Source: JANNNF01 sp963772935 (GTDB lineage Bacteria > Pseudomonadota > Alphaproteobacteria > Rhodobacterales > Rhodobacteraceae). From it: a DNA stretch of 64,000 nucleotides. Where the stretch lies: contig CAVYZK010000001.1 of the NCBI GenBank assembly GCA_963772935.1, positions 124,001 to 188,000 on the forward strand. Reading direction: 5' to 3'. The position numbers and the translations under genes were made by a program. Each line of letters starts with the position of its first letter. Positions within the stretch are counted from its first letter, which is position 1. Under the pieces are notes generated by a model, which saw nothing but the letters and a program-made list of their open reading frames with translations, was not told the origin of the DNA and searched no databases. Of the stretch, positions 34,844 through 44,150 are shown one piece after another.

Positions 34844-35488
34844 TCATTCGGCCCATCCGATGGCTGCAACCTCTGCCGCAAGCGCAAGCCCAAGGTCGTG
34901 GTGTGCCTGTTGCGACAGATGGAACCCATCCGCCGGATCGCAGGCACAGACGGAGGCCGCGTCAAAAAAATGGACCTCCTTGCTGTCGGCCTGAATCTCG
35001 AACTCCAGCGCCAGACGGCGGGATATCGCAGGCGCGCCTTCAAACACGCCCGACCATTCATGCAGGTCATCCAGCATCGGCGGCGGCGCCACCACAAGGA
35101 TTTCGGGAACATGCCCGCCCGGCCCCGGCGACAATTCCTTGATGTCGTAAATCAAACAGCCGATGCCCATGGCCACCTCGGGAGCAGTCTGGAAAAACCG
35201 GCGCTTCAGATCATTGGTGCCCAGCATCAGGATGATGACGTCAATGGGCGCATGGCTTTGCAGGCAGGGCGTCAGATAGCGGCGACCGTTCTTGTGTTCA
35301 CCCTCGATCGGGTCGTCGCGCACCGTGGTGCGGCCACTGAGCCCCTCTTCGATCACATACCAGCCCGACCCAAGTGCTGCGGCCATGACACCCGGCCAGC
35401 GCGCATCCCGCCCGAAACGATCAAGCGGGCCACGGCCCGGAATCTGTCCGTGGGTGTTGGAATCGCCAAAGCACAGAACCGTCCGCAT
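34844..35488 (-). CDS. SGNH/GDSL hydrolase (carbohydrate esterase-like)
   Basis: 214 residues from the ATG at 35488, immediately before the GDS motif. Block I is CFGDSNTHG (nucleophile Ser10), block III MLGTND, and block V with catalytic Asp/His is DGFHLS. No signal peptide is evident, so it is probably cytoplasmic. It is similar in architecture and motif context (IIEEGLSGRTT region) to the esterase at 40412, and both flank the RbsABC-type importer. It probably removes acyl groups from an imported sugar or oligosaccharide. Confidence 0.88.
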   Translation of the reverse strand: MRTVLCFGDSNTHGQIPGRGPLDRFGRDARWPGVMAAALGSGWYVIEEGLSGRTTVRDDPIEGEHKNGRRYLTPCLQSHAPIDVIILMLGTNDLKRRFFQTAPEVAMGIGCLIYDIKELSPGPGGHVPEILVVAPPPMLDDLHEWSGVFEGAPAISRRLALEFEIQADSKEVHFFDAASVCACDPADGFHLSQQAHHDLGLALAAEVAAIGWAE

Positions 35489-35818
35489 GCGCGCATTCCT
35501 TATCCGCACTCAGTGCTACAGCGGCAAACTAGCCGGAAAACAAGTCTGATAGCAAGCAGTCTACATATTCATTCACTCTGAATAAGTGTTGACGGAACGC
35601 GTGCCTTCTGCTTTTGATGCCGTATGCGGACCTCGGGCGGAGGAGACGAGCGCGGTCTGCAGTCATGAGGGGATTCCTTTTCCGAACCGATGATTTCGTC
35701 GGAACAAGCAGGGTTTGCTTGCCGGAAAAGCTTTGCCTCTGCGCTTGCCGCCGGGCCAACCGGATGACGGAACCAACAAGGCCAGTGCGCTGCACCGGGC
35801 CAGCAACGGAGGAAGAAA
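35489..35818. other. Divergent promoter region without a gene
   Basis: 330 bases between the SGNH hydrolase and the sugar-binding protein gene. It must hold the promoters of both. An AT-richer patch at about 35525-35590 is the most likely start region. A GGAGGAAG ribosome-binding site sits before 35819. No convincing coding sequence or strong palindrome was found. Confidence 0.5.
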
Positions 35819-36892
35819 ATGCGTTCCAACTTTCTGAAGCGTGCCTTGACAGGTCTGGCCCTGTCGGCAGCGCTGTCTGCGCCAGTGATGGCACAGGACG
35901 TGTTCCTGATGGATGGTGTGACTCCCAGCACAAAGGACACCACCGTGGTGCCCGCAGGCACGTTCAAAAAGGATGGCCCCTGGGTCATCGGGATGAGCCA
36001 CTTCGGCGTCAACGCAAACACCTGGACCGTGCAGGTGGCACATGAGACCGAGGCCGCCGCCGCAAAGGACAGCCGCATCGAAAAGCTGATCATCCTGGAT
36101 GCGGGCTTTGATCAGGCCAAGCAGGTTGCCGATATCGAAGACCTGATCGCGCAGGGCGTGGACGCGATTATCGTGCAGCCCGTCACCTCGACCTCGGCCA
36201 ACGCCAGCATCGAAAAGGCGGTGGCCGCAGGTATTCCGGTGGTTCTGCATACCGGACGGATCGAGTCTGATGCCTTCACCACCGAAATTCAGGGCGGAGC
36301 AGAGCATTTCGGCAAAGTGATGGGCGACTGGCTGGTCGGCAAAGTCGGCAATGACGGCAAAATCTGGGTGCTGCGCGGTCTGGCGGGTCACCCCGAAGAT
36401 ACCAACCGCTATGCCGGTCTGCTGCAGGCGCTGGAAGGCTCGAACATCCAGATCGTGGCCGAGCAGAATGGCGACTGGCAGTATGACACTGGCAAGAAGG
36501 TGTGCGAGACACTGTATCTTGCCGACCCGAATGTCGATGGCATCTGGTCGTCGGGTGCCGACATGACACGCGCCTGTGCCGATGTGTTCAAGGCATTTGG
36601 CGCGCCCATTCCGCCGATCTCGGGCGAGGGGAACAACGGCTTCTTCGGCCAGTGGATCACCGAGAGCTTCGAGTCTGTGTCGGCTGAATACAGCCCGTCC
36701 CAAGGGGCCGCCGGTGTGCGTGCCGCAGTGGCGCTGCTGGAGGGCAAAGAGTTGTTCAAGCATTACGACTATAATCCCGCAGGTTGGGACCGCGAAAAAG
36801 CTGCGCAATTCTACCGCGCTGACCTGTCGGCCAACGTCTGGTGGCCGAGCGAGTTGCCCGAGGAAAAGCTGATCGAGTTGTACGGAAACTGA
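35819..36892 (+). CDS. Sugar ABC transporter substrate-binding protein (RbsB-like)
   Basis: 357 residues with a Sec signal peptide (MRSNFLKRALTGLALSAAL, cleavage after PVMA at about 24). The mature peripla_BP_4 fold has GVDAIIVQPVTSTSANAS, a domain hinge around VLRGLAGHPEDTNRY, and the later IWSSGADMTRACADVFKAFG. Trp and Tyr residues near the C terminus are typical of sugar-binding members. It opens the importer operon 35819-40384 and is preceded by GGAGG. The ligand is unknown; the flanking esterases suggest an acylated sugar. Confidence 0.9.
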   Translation: MRSNFLKRALTGLALSAALSAPVMAQDVFLMDGVTPSTKDTTVVPAGTFKKDGPWVIGMSHFGVNANTWTVQVAHETEAAAAKDSRIEKLIILDAGFDQAKQVADIEDLIAQGVDAIIVQPVTSTSANASIEKAVAAGIPVVLHTGRIESDAFTTEIQGGAEHFGKVMGDWLVGKVGNDGKIWVLRGLAGHPEDTNRYAGLLQALEGSNIQIVAEQNGDWQYDTGKKVCETLYLADPNVDGIWSSGADMTRACADVFKAFGAPIPPISGEGNNGFFGQWITESFESVSAEYSPSQGAAGVRAAVALLEGKELFKHYDYNPAGWDREKAAQFYRADLSANVWWPSELPEEKLIELYGN

Positions 36893-36947
36893 GGTTGACG
36901 GTGTGGGGCGGCGTCCGCTGCCCCGCCCATCCTGGGGGAAGAAATCC

Positions 36948-38469
36948 ATGTTCGACGGTGAACGGGCCTGCCTGATCGAGATGCAGTCGATCTCAAAATC
37001 CTTCGGACCCAGCCGTGTGCTGCGTGACGTGACGCTGCGCCTGCGACCCGGTTCGGTCCATGCCCTGATGGGCGAGAATGGTGCGGGCAAGTCGACGCTG
37101 ATGAAGATCCTTGCGGGCGTGCACCGCAGCGATGCCGGGTGCATTCTGAAGGACGGCAAACCCCTGCTTCTGCCGTCGCCGCGTGAGGCGCTGGCGGCGG
37201 GCATCTCGACCGTGTTTCAGGAACTGTCGCTGCTGCCGAACCTGACGATTGCGGAAAACATGTTCTTGGGCCGCGAGCCGGTTCTTCGCGGTGGCGGTCT
37301 GGATCGACGGCGGATGCGGGCCGAAACAGCGGCGGCCCTTGCCGAACTGGACCTGAAGCTGGACCCGGATCAACTTGTTTCGACGCTGACCATCGCCGAA
37401 CGGCAATTCGTGGAAATCGCGCATGGCATCAAGGCGGATGCCCGCGTGCTTATTCTGGATGAACCCACAGCCGCGCTGAATGCGGCGGATGTAGAGGTGC
37501 TTAATCGCAGCATCCGGCGGTTGCGGGTCGAGGGGCGGGCCATCGTCTACATCTCACACCGGATGGATGAGATTTTCAGTATTTGCGACGAGGTGACGGT
37601 GCTGAAAGACGGCCAGTATGTTGCCACCTGTGCGATCCGCGACGTGACACCCGATGGCCTGATCGCGATGATGGTAGGGCGGGAGCTGGCAAGCCTGTTC
37701 CCGGCGCGTGCGGCAAGCCTTGGAATGCCCGTGCTGGAACTGGCAGGCTTTCGCGCCACACCAAAGGCGCGCGGCTTTTGATCTGACCTTGCATCAGGGC
37801 GAGATTCTGGGCTTGGCGGGTCTGGAAGGGCAAGGCCAACAGCGCATCATGCGGGCGCTGATCGGGCGGCATCAGCCCGCCGATGGCACACTGCGGCTGC
37901 ATGGGAAGGCGTTGAAATTCCCTTCAGCGGCCAATGGCATTCGCGCGATGGCGCGGCTGGGTCTGGGCTTCGTGCCCGAGGACCGCAAGGAAGAAGGGCT
38001 GATGCTGGGCCTGTCGGTGGCGGCAAATCTGGTGATCGGGCTGCATGCGGAAAGGCCCGCCTTTGCCCCGGCCCGCAGCCTTAAAGGCGTGGTGCAGCGC
38101 ATGATCGACGCCCTGCGCATCAAGACCGCCGGCCCCGCCACACCGGTTGCATCGCTGTCCGGCGGCAACCAGCAAAAGGTGCTGCTGGGCCGCTATCTGG
38201 CGCGCGAGGTGAAGGTGCTGGTGATCGAGGAACCCACCCGCGGCGTCGATATTGGCGCGAAGTCTGAGATTTACACCCTGTTGCGAGAGTTTGCTGCAGC
38301 AGGCGGGGCCGTGTTGGTCACCTCGCGGGAGACCGTGGAACTGATCGGGCTTTGCGACAGGCTGGCGGTGGTTCACGCAGATACCGTGGTGGCCGCGTTG
38401 CCTGCGGCGCAGGCCACCGAACATTCCATCCTGGCGGCGGCATTGACTGCCGAAGGGGGGGCGGCATGA
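36948..38469 (+). pseudogene. Sugar ABC transporter ATP-binding protein (RbsA family), interrupted by a single-base frameshift
   Basis: The first frame (36948-37781) gives the N-terminal ATPase: GENGAGKSTLM Walker A, IAERQFVEIAHG signature, LILDEPTAALNAAD Walker B and YISHRMDEI. It stops at TGA 37779-37781. The second domain continues in the +1 frame from 37782 to 38469 with LAGLEGQGQQ, LSGGNQQKVLLGRYL and VIEEPTRGVDIGAK. Removing one T from TTTT (37776-37779) joins them as ARGF-DLTLHQGE into one full-length protein of about 506 residues. Both halves are otherwise intact, so the lesion is very recent, a sequencing error, or a frameshifting site (UUU-UGA). The stop overlaps the next permease start by four bases. 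Confidence 0.85.
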
Positions 38470-39428
38470 CCCGGTGGTTCAAGTCCGGCTTTTCGGCGCG
38501 GCGCAGCAGGCAAGGGCTGTGGGGCGTGCCGATGGTTATCGCAGTGGCACTGGCGGTGATCCTGTCGCTTGGCACCGATCAGTTCGCCACGCGAGAAAAC
38601 CTGTTCAACCTGATCGCACAAGCCATGCCATTGCTGATTGCGGCCATCGGGCAGTTGTTCGTCATTCTTGTGGGTGGGCTGGACCTGTCCATCGGGTCTG
38701 TCATCAGCTTTTCCACAGCAATCCTGTCGCTTGACGGCCCGGCGGCGCTGCTGATCCCCGCTGTGTTCGTCCTGGCAGGGCTGGTGGGGCTGATCAACGG
38801 GCTGGTGATCACGCGGCTGAACGTGCATCCGATTATCGCCACGCTGGGCATGCAGTATGTCCTGCTGGGGATAACCCGCCTCCTGCGGCCGGTGTCGGGG
38901 GGAACGGTGCCCGATATTGTGATCGCCGCCGTGCAGGGCAGCGTGCTGGGCGTGCCCTTGCCGCTGTGCTGGGGACTGATCGCCACCGGTCTGGCGGCCA
39001 AGGTCCTGTATGGCAGCCGCTTTGGCCTGCATCTGTTCGGCATCGGTGGCGGGGTTGCGGCGGGGATGGAGGATGCGGCACGCAGCTATGGCATCCGCGT
39101 CGGGCGCAACATCGTTCTGGCCTATGTGGCCTGCGCGCTGTTTGCCGCCCTTGCAGGCGTGTTCCTTGCCGGGCGGATCGTGTCGGGTGACCCCAATGTG
39201 GGCCTGCTATTTGAACTTGATGCCATCACTGCCGCCGCCATCGGGGGCACGCAGCTTTCTGGCGGGGTGGGCAGCCTGCACGGCACGGTACTGGGGGCGA
39301 TCGTTCTGGCCTTGCTGGCGAACGGGATGAACCTGGCGAATGTGTCGCCCTTTGTGCAGACGGCGATCAAGGGCGGGCTGTTGCTGGCCATCGTCGGGCT
39401 GCAATCGCGCAAGAAGATGGGGCTTTGA
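38466..39428 (+). CDS. Sugar ABC transporter permease (RbsC family)
   Basis: 320 residues from the ATG at 38466, which overlaps the ATPase stop (ATGA). It has a basic N terminus (MTRWFKSGFSARRSRQG) followed by eight to ten hydrophobic segments. The family loop is ILVGGLDLSIGSVISF (about 68-83) and the late GGTQLSGGVGS motif is present. The next permease follows two bases after the stop. Confidence 0.9.
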   Translation: MTRWFKSGFSARRSRQGLWGVPMVIAVALAVILSLGTDQFATRENLFNLIAQAMPLLIAAIGQLFVILVGGLDLSIGSVISFSTAILSLDGPAALLIPAVFVLAGLVGLINGLVITRLNVHPIIATLGMQYVLLGITRLLRPVSGGTVPDIVIAAVQGSVLGVPLPLCWGLIATGLAAKVLYGSRFGLHLFGIGGGVAAGMEDAARSYGIRVGRNIVLAYVACALFAALAGVFLAGRIVSGDPNVGLLFELDAITAAAIGGTQLSGGVGSLHGTVLGAIVLALLANGMNLANVSPFVQTAIKGGLLLAIVGLQSRKKMGL

Positions 39429-39430
39429 AC

Positions 39431-40384
39431 ATGGCAAATATCCTGTCCCATCCCATCTTTCGCCGTTTGACGGGCGTACCGCCTGCCTATTGGGTTTTTG
39501 GCCTTCTGCTGCTGACGCTGTGGATTGCGCGGCCAAACATGCTGAACCCCAATGTGCTGGGCATCTTTGTCCGGCAGGTCGTGCCCCTTGGTATTCTTGT
39601 ACTGGGCCAACTTCTGGTCATGCGGGTTCGCTCGATTGATCTGTCGGGCGGTGGGGTGATCCTGCTGATCAACTACATCATCACCTCGCGCACCTTCCCC
39701 GAGGCGTCTGGCCTGACCTTTGTGCTGATGGCCTTGGCCATCGGCGGGGCAGTCGGTCTGTTGAACGGCTTCATGGTGGCCAAACGCAGGGTTTCGGCGG
39801 TGATTGTAACGCTGGCGGTCAGCATCATCCTTGTCGGGCTTGTGCAGTTCCTGTCCAGCGGCAAGCCACCCGGCGATGTCCCAGCCTACATGAACGCCGT
39901 TTTTGACATCAAATACGGCCCCCTGCCCCTGCCCGTGCTGTTCTGGCTGGGCTGCACCGGCATCATCTGGCTGGTAATGCAGCACAGCGTCTATGGCCGC
40001 TACATCGAGGCGGTCGGCGAAAGCGCCGAGGCCGCGGCATTCTCGGGCGTGCCGGTGGAACGCACGGTTGTGCTGGCGCATGTGCTGGCCGGGCTGATCG
40101 CGTCGGTGGCGGCCCTGGTGCAGACCGGGTCCATCGCTGTGGGGTCCGTGCGGGTTGGCCTTGACCTGCCGATCCTTGCAGTGGCCGCCACAATCTTGGG
40201 CGGTGTCGTCTTTGGCCGTGGCGAGGGTGGCGTCTGGGGCCCGTTCTTTGGCGTGCTGTCTTTTGCCCTGCTGTTCGTCGTGATGACCGTCTTTGGCATC
40301 GACGACGCCGGAAAACTGATCGCGCAGGGGCTGATCATCCTGATGGCCGCAATCCTTTATGGCTGGCGCAGCAAGCGCGGCTGA
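39431..40384 (+). CDS. Sugar ABC transporter permease (RbsC family), second subunit
   Basis: 317 residues. Here the usual GGIDLS loop reads VRSIDLSGGGVILL, a divergence from the canonical motif. The late block is GGVVFGRGEGGVWG. It is the partner of the preceding permease, with an SGNH esterase gene 27 bases downstream in the same direction. Confidence 0.88.
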   Translation: MANILSHPIFRRLTGVPPAYWVFGLLLLTLWIARPNMLNPNVLGIFVRQVVPLGILVLGQLLVMRVRSIDLSGGGVILLINYIITSRTFPEASGLTFVLMALAIGGAVGLLNGFMVAKRRVSAVIVTLAVSIILVGLVQFLSSGKPPGDVPAYMNAVFDIKYGPLPLPVLFWLGCTGIIWLVMQHSVYGRYIEAVGESAEAAAFSGVPVERTVVLAHVLAGLIASVAALVQTGSIAVGSVRVGLDLPILAVAATILGGVVFGRGEGGVWGPFFGVLSFALLFVVMTVFGIDDAGKLIAQGLIILMAAILYGWRSKRG

Positions 40385-40411
40385 ACATTCCAAACCGGGG
40401 AGAGACACCGA

Positions 40412-41074
40412 ATGACCGAGCAGAAATCCATCCTGTGCTATGGCGACAGCCTGACCTGGGGCTGGATCCCCGTCACCGAAGGCGCGCCCACGCTGCGCTA
40501 TCCCTACCCGCACCGCTGGACCGGGGCGATGGCCGCACATCTGGGGGGCGGCTATCACATCATCGAGGAGGGGCTGAGTGCCCGCACCACCAGTCTGGAT
40601 GACCCGAACGATCCCCGCCTGAACGGCAGCGCCTATCTGCCCACCGCATTGGCCAGTCACTTGCCGCTGGATCTGGTGATCGTGATGCTGGGCACGAATG
40701 ACACCAAGTCGTATTTCCGCCGCACGCCCTATGAAATCTGCAATGGCATGGCCAAGCTGGTCGGGCAAATCTTCGGATCGGCGGGCGGGGTCGGGACGCC
40801 CTATCCCGCGCCGAAGGTGCTGGTCGTGGCCCCGCCACCGCTGGCCCCCATGCCGCACCCGTTCTTTGAGGGTATGTTCGAGGGCGGGCATGAAAAGACT
40901 GCGGCTCTTGCTGCGCAATACCGGTCAATGGCCGACTTCATGAAGGTCGCGTTCTTTGACGCAGGCGCGGTTATCTCGACCGATGGCTGTGACGGCATCC
41001 ACTTTACCGTTGAGAACAACCTTGCGCTTGGAAAGGCGCTTGCAGTCAAGGTGGCCGAGATTCTGGCCGACTGA
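40412..41074 (+). CDS. SGNH/GDSL hydrolase, second paralogue
   Basis: 220 residues. Ser13 is in CYGDSLTWG, block III in VMLGTND (about 92-98), and Asp/His in DGIHFT near 200. It shares IIEEGLSARTT and the KVLVVAPPPL stretch with the 34844-35488 protein (which has ILVVAPPPM), so the two are paralogues. It has no signal peptide. A GGGAGAG site precedes the ATG. It ends the importer operon and probably hydrolyses an ester on the imported compound; the family includes arylesterases and xylan esterases. Confidence 0.88.
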   Translation: MTEQKSILCYGDSLTWGWIPVTEGAPTLRYPYPHRWTGAMAAHLGGGYHIIEEGLSARTTSLDDPNDPRLNGSAYLPTALASHLPLDLVIVMLGTNDTKSYFRRTPYEICNGMAKLVGQIFGSAGGVGTPYPAPKVLVVAPPPLAPMPHPFFEGMFEGGHEKTAALAAQYRSMADFMKVAFFDAGAVISTDGCDGIHFTVENNLALGKALAVKVAEILAD

Positions 41075-41314
41075 CAGAAAACGCCTGTGCCTCCCAGCTG
41101 GCGTTCGTGTGGTCCGGGGTGAAACGTCTTTGCGCCCCGGACTACACCGATTGCTGTAATGGGTGCAGCGCTGGCCAGATTTGACTCTGGGTTGGTTTGG
41201 CATAAGCTGTGACAGCATCCTTGACCGGAATATTGAAGAGGACGGCGGAAAATCCTGCAGCACTCGGCCATACCAAATGACTTTGGCAAAGATGTTTTCT
41301 CGGCCCAAAGGCTT

Positions 41315-42067
41315 TTGCGTGTCGCACTGCTCGACCGGCCCATCGTCCGCTACAAACCGGCGCGCGATTTGGCGGCCCATATGCTGCTGCATATTGATGA
41401 TCTGACCCTGTGCTGGTCAATCGCCGCGAACTGGCTGCGGGCGGAATTGGGGTGTCACCGTGTTGACACCGGCTTTGGCCTGCAATCCGCTGCCGATTAC
41501 TTCCCGGGTTTCGCGGAAGCAAAATCCTCGGCCCATGACGTGCCATCGTTTGCGGGCAAGGCGGTAGACAACCGCGATGCCATGATGCAGGCGATGTGGC
41601 ACGACGACCGCCCGCTGGTCTATGCAGACATCAAGCACGATCCCCGCGTGTCGATGCGGATGCGCCAACGCATGTCGGGCGCAAAAACAAGGTCCAAAAT
41701 GGCCTGGGCTTTGCGGTCTTCTGAAGGCAGTTATGGCTTGATTTGCGCAGACTGGACGGAACATCTGGCTCCGGTTCAATCGGGCCTTTACGACTGTTTC
41801 GAGCAGACGGTTGCGGATGTGCTAAGCCCGATCATCTTTGTCGCCAAGGGGATTACAAGGCGCGGAACGCCACTGGATGCCTTGACACCCTCGGAAACCG
41901 AGGTTGCGCGTCTGGTCGCCAAGGGGCTGAGCTACAAGGAAATCGCCCGTATACGCGGACGGTCCTTTTCGACCATCGACCATCAGCTTCGCAGCATCCG
42001 CGAAAAGATGGGGGTGGTCAGTACGGCAGCGCTGATCCATCTGCTTGGCCGCGCCGACATCGGCTGA
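41315..42067 (+). CDS. LuxR family (GAF-like/helix-turn-helix) transcriptional regulator
   Basis: 250 residues from a TTG at 41315. The C-terminal LuxR helix-turn-helix is clear (LTPSETEVARLVAKGLSYKEIARI, then STIDHQLRSIREKMGV, about 190-240). The N-terminal part resembles a GAF-like sensor with VDNRDAMMQAMW and HDDRPLVYADI. Coding-like sequence in the same frame continues upstream to a stop at 41234 (NDFGKDVFSAQRLL just before the TTG) with no ATG or GTG. The true start is therefore uncertain: TTG 41315, CTG 41255, or a start lost by an indel. It is upstream of the MetX-like hydrolase and NMT1-type importer and probably regulates them. Confidence 0.78.
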   Translation: MRVALLDRPIVRYKPARDLAAHMLLHIDDLTLCWSIAANWLRAELGCHRVDTGFGLQSAADYFPGFAEAKSSAHDVPSFAGKAVDNRDAMMQAMWHDDRPLVYADIKHDPRVSMRMRQRMSGAKTRSKMAWALRSSEGSYGLICADWTEHLAPVQSGLYDCFEQTVADVLSPIIFVAKGITRRGTPLDALTPSETEVARLVAKGLSYKEIARIRGRSFSTIDHQLRSIREKMGVVSTAALIHLLGRADIG

Positions 42068-42219
42068 CGCGGCCCGCCCTCCTCGCCCCGCCATAGCGAA
42101 CCTTCGCGATAGACCATCTGGCCTGCGTCCCTGTATCGCTTTCTGAGTGGCGCATATCAAGACGCCCAGCCGCATGGCGCTTTCAAAGCGCCGGCGGCCA
42201 AGATCGGGGGGAAAAGGCC

Positions 42220-43269
42220 GTGATCCAGAATCCATTCTATGGCCCCCAGATGCAGGGCGACTTCAAGCTTTTCGATCTGGGCAAATTGATCCTCGAAAGT
42301 GGGGAAACGCTGCGCGGTGTCAAGCTGGCCTATCGCACGTTTGGCACCCTGAACGCAGCAAAGTCTAACGCCGTGCTGGTGACCACCTGGTTTTCCGGCA
42401 CCGGCAAGGTGATGCAGGATGTCTATGTCGGGTCGGGCCACGCCCTTGATCCGGATCGCTATTTCATCGTGATCGTGGATCAGTTGGGCAGCGGCGTATC
42501 GACCTCGCCGCATAACACACCCGCCCCGCAGTCGATGGCGAAATTCCCTATCCTGTCGATCGGGGATGATGTCCGGGCGCAGCGCCGGTTGCTGACGGAC
42601 GTGTTTGGTATTGAACGGTTGGCTCTTGTTGTGGGCGGGTCGATGGGTGGGCAACAGGTCTATGAATGGGCTGTGGCCCACCCGGAAGCCGTCGAACGCG
42701 CGGCCGTGCTTGCGGCCACAGCGCGTATCTCGCTGCATCAGCGGGTGTTCGTGGCAACGCTGATTGAAGCCATCACCTCTGATCCGGCATGGGCTGGCGG
42801 GTGGTATGCGTCAGGGCTTTATGTGCGCGACGGCATGGACCGGATGGCGCGGATCGTGGCCACGGCAGGCTGGTCGGCGCAGTTCTATCAGGAAGAACGC
42901 TGGCGCAGCATTCTGGGCATGTCATCGTTGGACGACTTCATTAACGGCGTGATGAAAGCCTATTTTGAACCGATGGATCCAAACGCTCTGCTGTGCCAGA
43001 TGCACAAATGGCAGCGTGCCGATGTGTCGCGCCATGCGGACGGCGATCTGGCGGCGGCTCTTTCGCGGATTACGGCGAAAACCATGGTCCTGCCGATCAG
43101 CCACGATCTGTTCTTTCCGCCGCCGGAATGTGAGGCCGACAGCGTGCTTGTGCCGCGCGCGCTTTTCCGGGTGATCCAGTCGCCTGAAGGCCACATGGGG
43201 CTGAATGGGTTTGAACCCGGCTACATGATCCAAGTGGACCGCCATCTGACCGAACTGCTGTCAACCTGA
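42220..43269 (+). CDS. Alpha/beta-fold hydrolase of the homoserine O-acetyltransferase (MetX)-like family
   Basis: 349 residues from a GTG at 42220 preceded by GGGGGGAAAAGG. The N-terminal YRTFGTLNAAKSNAVLV, nucleophile elbow GGSMGGQQ (Ser at about 141) and final His in SPEGHMGLNG match the MetX fold. However, the conserved N-terminal acetyl-CoA-site residues of MetX are only partly present and there is a long divergent middle region. With an NMT1/THI5-type importer directly downstream, it is more likely a hydrolase or acyltransferase acting on the imported compound than a methionine-biosynthesis enzyme. Confidence 0.82.
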   Translation: MIQNPFYGPQMQGDFKLFDLGKLILESGETLRGVKLAYRTFGTLNAAKSNAVLVTTWFSGTGKVMQDVYVGSGHALDPDRYFIVIVDQLGSGVSTSPHNTPAPQSMAKFPILSIGDDVRAQRRLLTDVFGIERLALVVGGSMGGQQVYEWAVAHPEAVERAAVLAATARISLHQRVFVATLIEAITSDPAWAGGWYASGLYVRDGMDRMARIVATAGWSAQFYQEERWRSILGMSSLDDFINGVMKAYFEPMDPNALLCQMHKWQRADVSRHADGDLAAALSRITAKTMVLPISHDLFFPPPECEADSVLVPRALFRVIQSPEGHMGLNGFEPGYMIQVDRHLTELLST

Positions 43270-43361
43270 CCGAGCCAAATGCAAGACAACCAACCTCAAA
43301 GCGCGCTTTGGGGACCGGATGGGGCATGCCTGCCCCGCTCACCACGCCGAGGGAGGCGACG

Positions 43362-44150
43362 ATGAACCAGACCACGGACAAGGCCCTGAATGTGCGGGGG
43401 GCGACCAAGACCTACGGCACAGGGTCAGGCGGTATTCACGCGCTGAAGGATGTGGACCTGACGGTAAGGCAGGGCGAGTTCATTTCCATCGTCGGCCCGT
43501 CGGGTTGTGGCAAAACCACCCTGCTGTGGTCGATTGCCGGGTTGCACCGGCTGACTTCAGGGGCGATTGCCTTGGGCGAAGAATTCATCACCGGCCCGCA
43601 CCCCAGCATCGGCATGATGTTCCAAGAGGCGAATTTGCTGCCGTGGCGGTCGATCCGCAAGAACATTGAGCTGCCCTTTGAAATCCGCAAACGCCGCCCG
43701 GATACGGCCCGGATCGACGGCTTGCTGGGCCGCGTGGGCCTTGGTGGTTTTGGCGACAAGATGCCGCGTGAACTGTCAGGCGGCATGCAACAGCGCGCGT
43801 CCATTGTGCGGGCTTTGGCAAGCGATCCGACGGTTCTGTTGATGGACGAACCCTTTGGCGCGCTGGACGCCTTCACCCGCGATGAGATGAACAAACTCGT
43901 CGAAGAAATCTGGCTGGAATCGCGCAAGACGGTGATCCTGATCACGCATTCCATCGCCGAGGCCGTGTTTCTGGCCGACAAGGTTTACATCATGTCGGCG
44001 CGTCCGGGCCAGATTTCGCGTGTGGTCGATGTGCCGTTTGCGCGACCACGGTCGCTAAACTTGATGGAAACCCGAGACTTCTTCGATCTCGTCAACCTCA
44101 TCAAACACGACATTCAGCACCAGCCAAATGTGGCAAGGGGGGCAGCATGA
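43362..44150 (+). CDS. ABC transporter ATP-binding protein (SsuB/TauB/NrtD family)
   Basis: 262 residues from the ATG at 43362 with GGGAGG upstream. Walker A is VGPSGCGKTTLL (about 42-53), Q-loop MMFQEANLLPW, signature LSGGMQQRASIVRAL, Walker B LLMDEPFGALD and His-switch LITHSIAEAVF. These are characteristic of nitrate/sulfonate/taurine and thiamine-precursor importers. It overlaps the permease start by four bases. Confidence 0.92.
   Translation: MNQTTDKALNVRGATKTYGTGSGGIHALKDVDLTVRQGEFISIVGPSGCGKTTLLWSIAGLHRLTSGAIALGEEFITGPHPSIGMMFQEANLLPWRSIRKNIELPFEIRKRRPDTARIDGLLGRVGLGGFGDKMPRELSGGMQQRASIVRALASDPTVLLMDEPFGALDAFTRDEMNKLVEEIWLESRKTVILITHSIAEAVFLADKVYIMSARPGQISRVVDVPFARPRSLNLMETRDFFDLVNLIKHDIQHQPNVARGAA

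Noticed and set aside
35663..37204. Long minus-strand open frame over the sugar-binding protein and ATPase
   Set aside because: Antisense shadow; the plus-strand genes have signal peptide, Walker motifs and ribosome-binding sites.
41109..41145. 11-bp hairpin (GTCCGGGG / CCCCGGAC core) after the SGNH hydrolase
   Set aside because: As a terminator it lacks a T-run on either strand; left uncalled.
42220..43269. Bona fide metX for methionine biosynthesis
   Set aside because: Placement with an importer and divergent middle region make a biosynthetic role uncertain, so no gene symbol was given.
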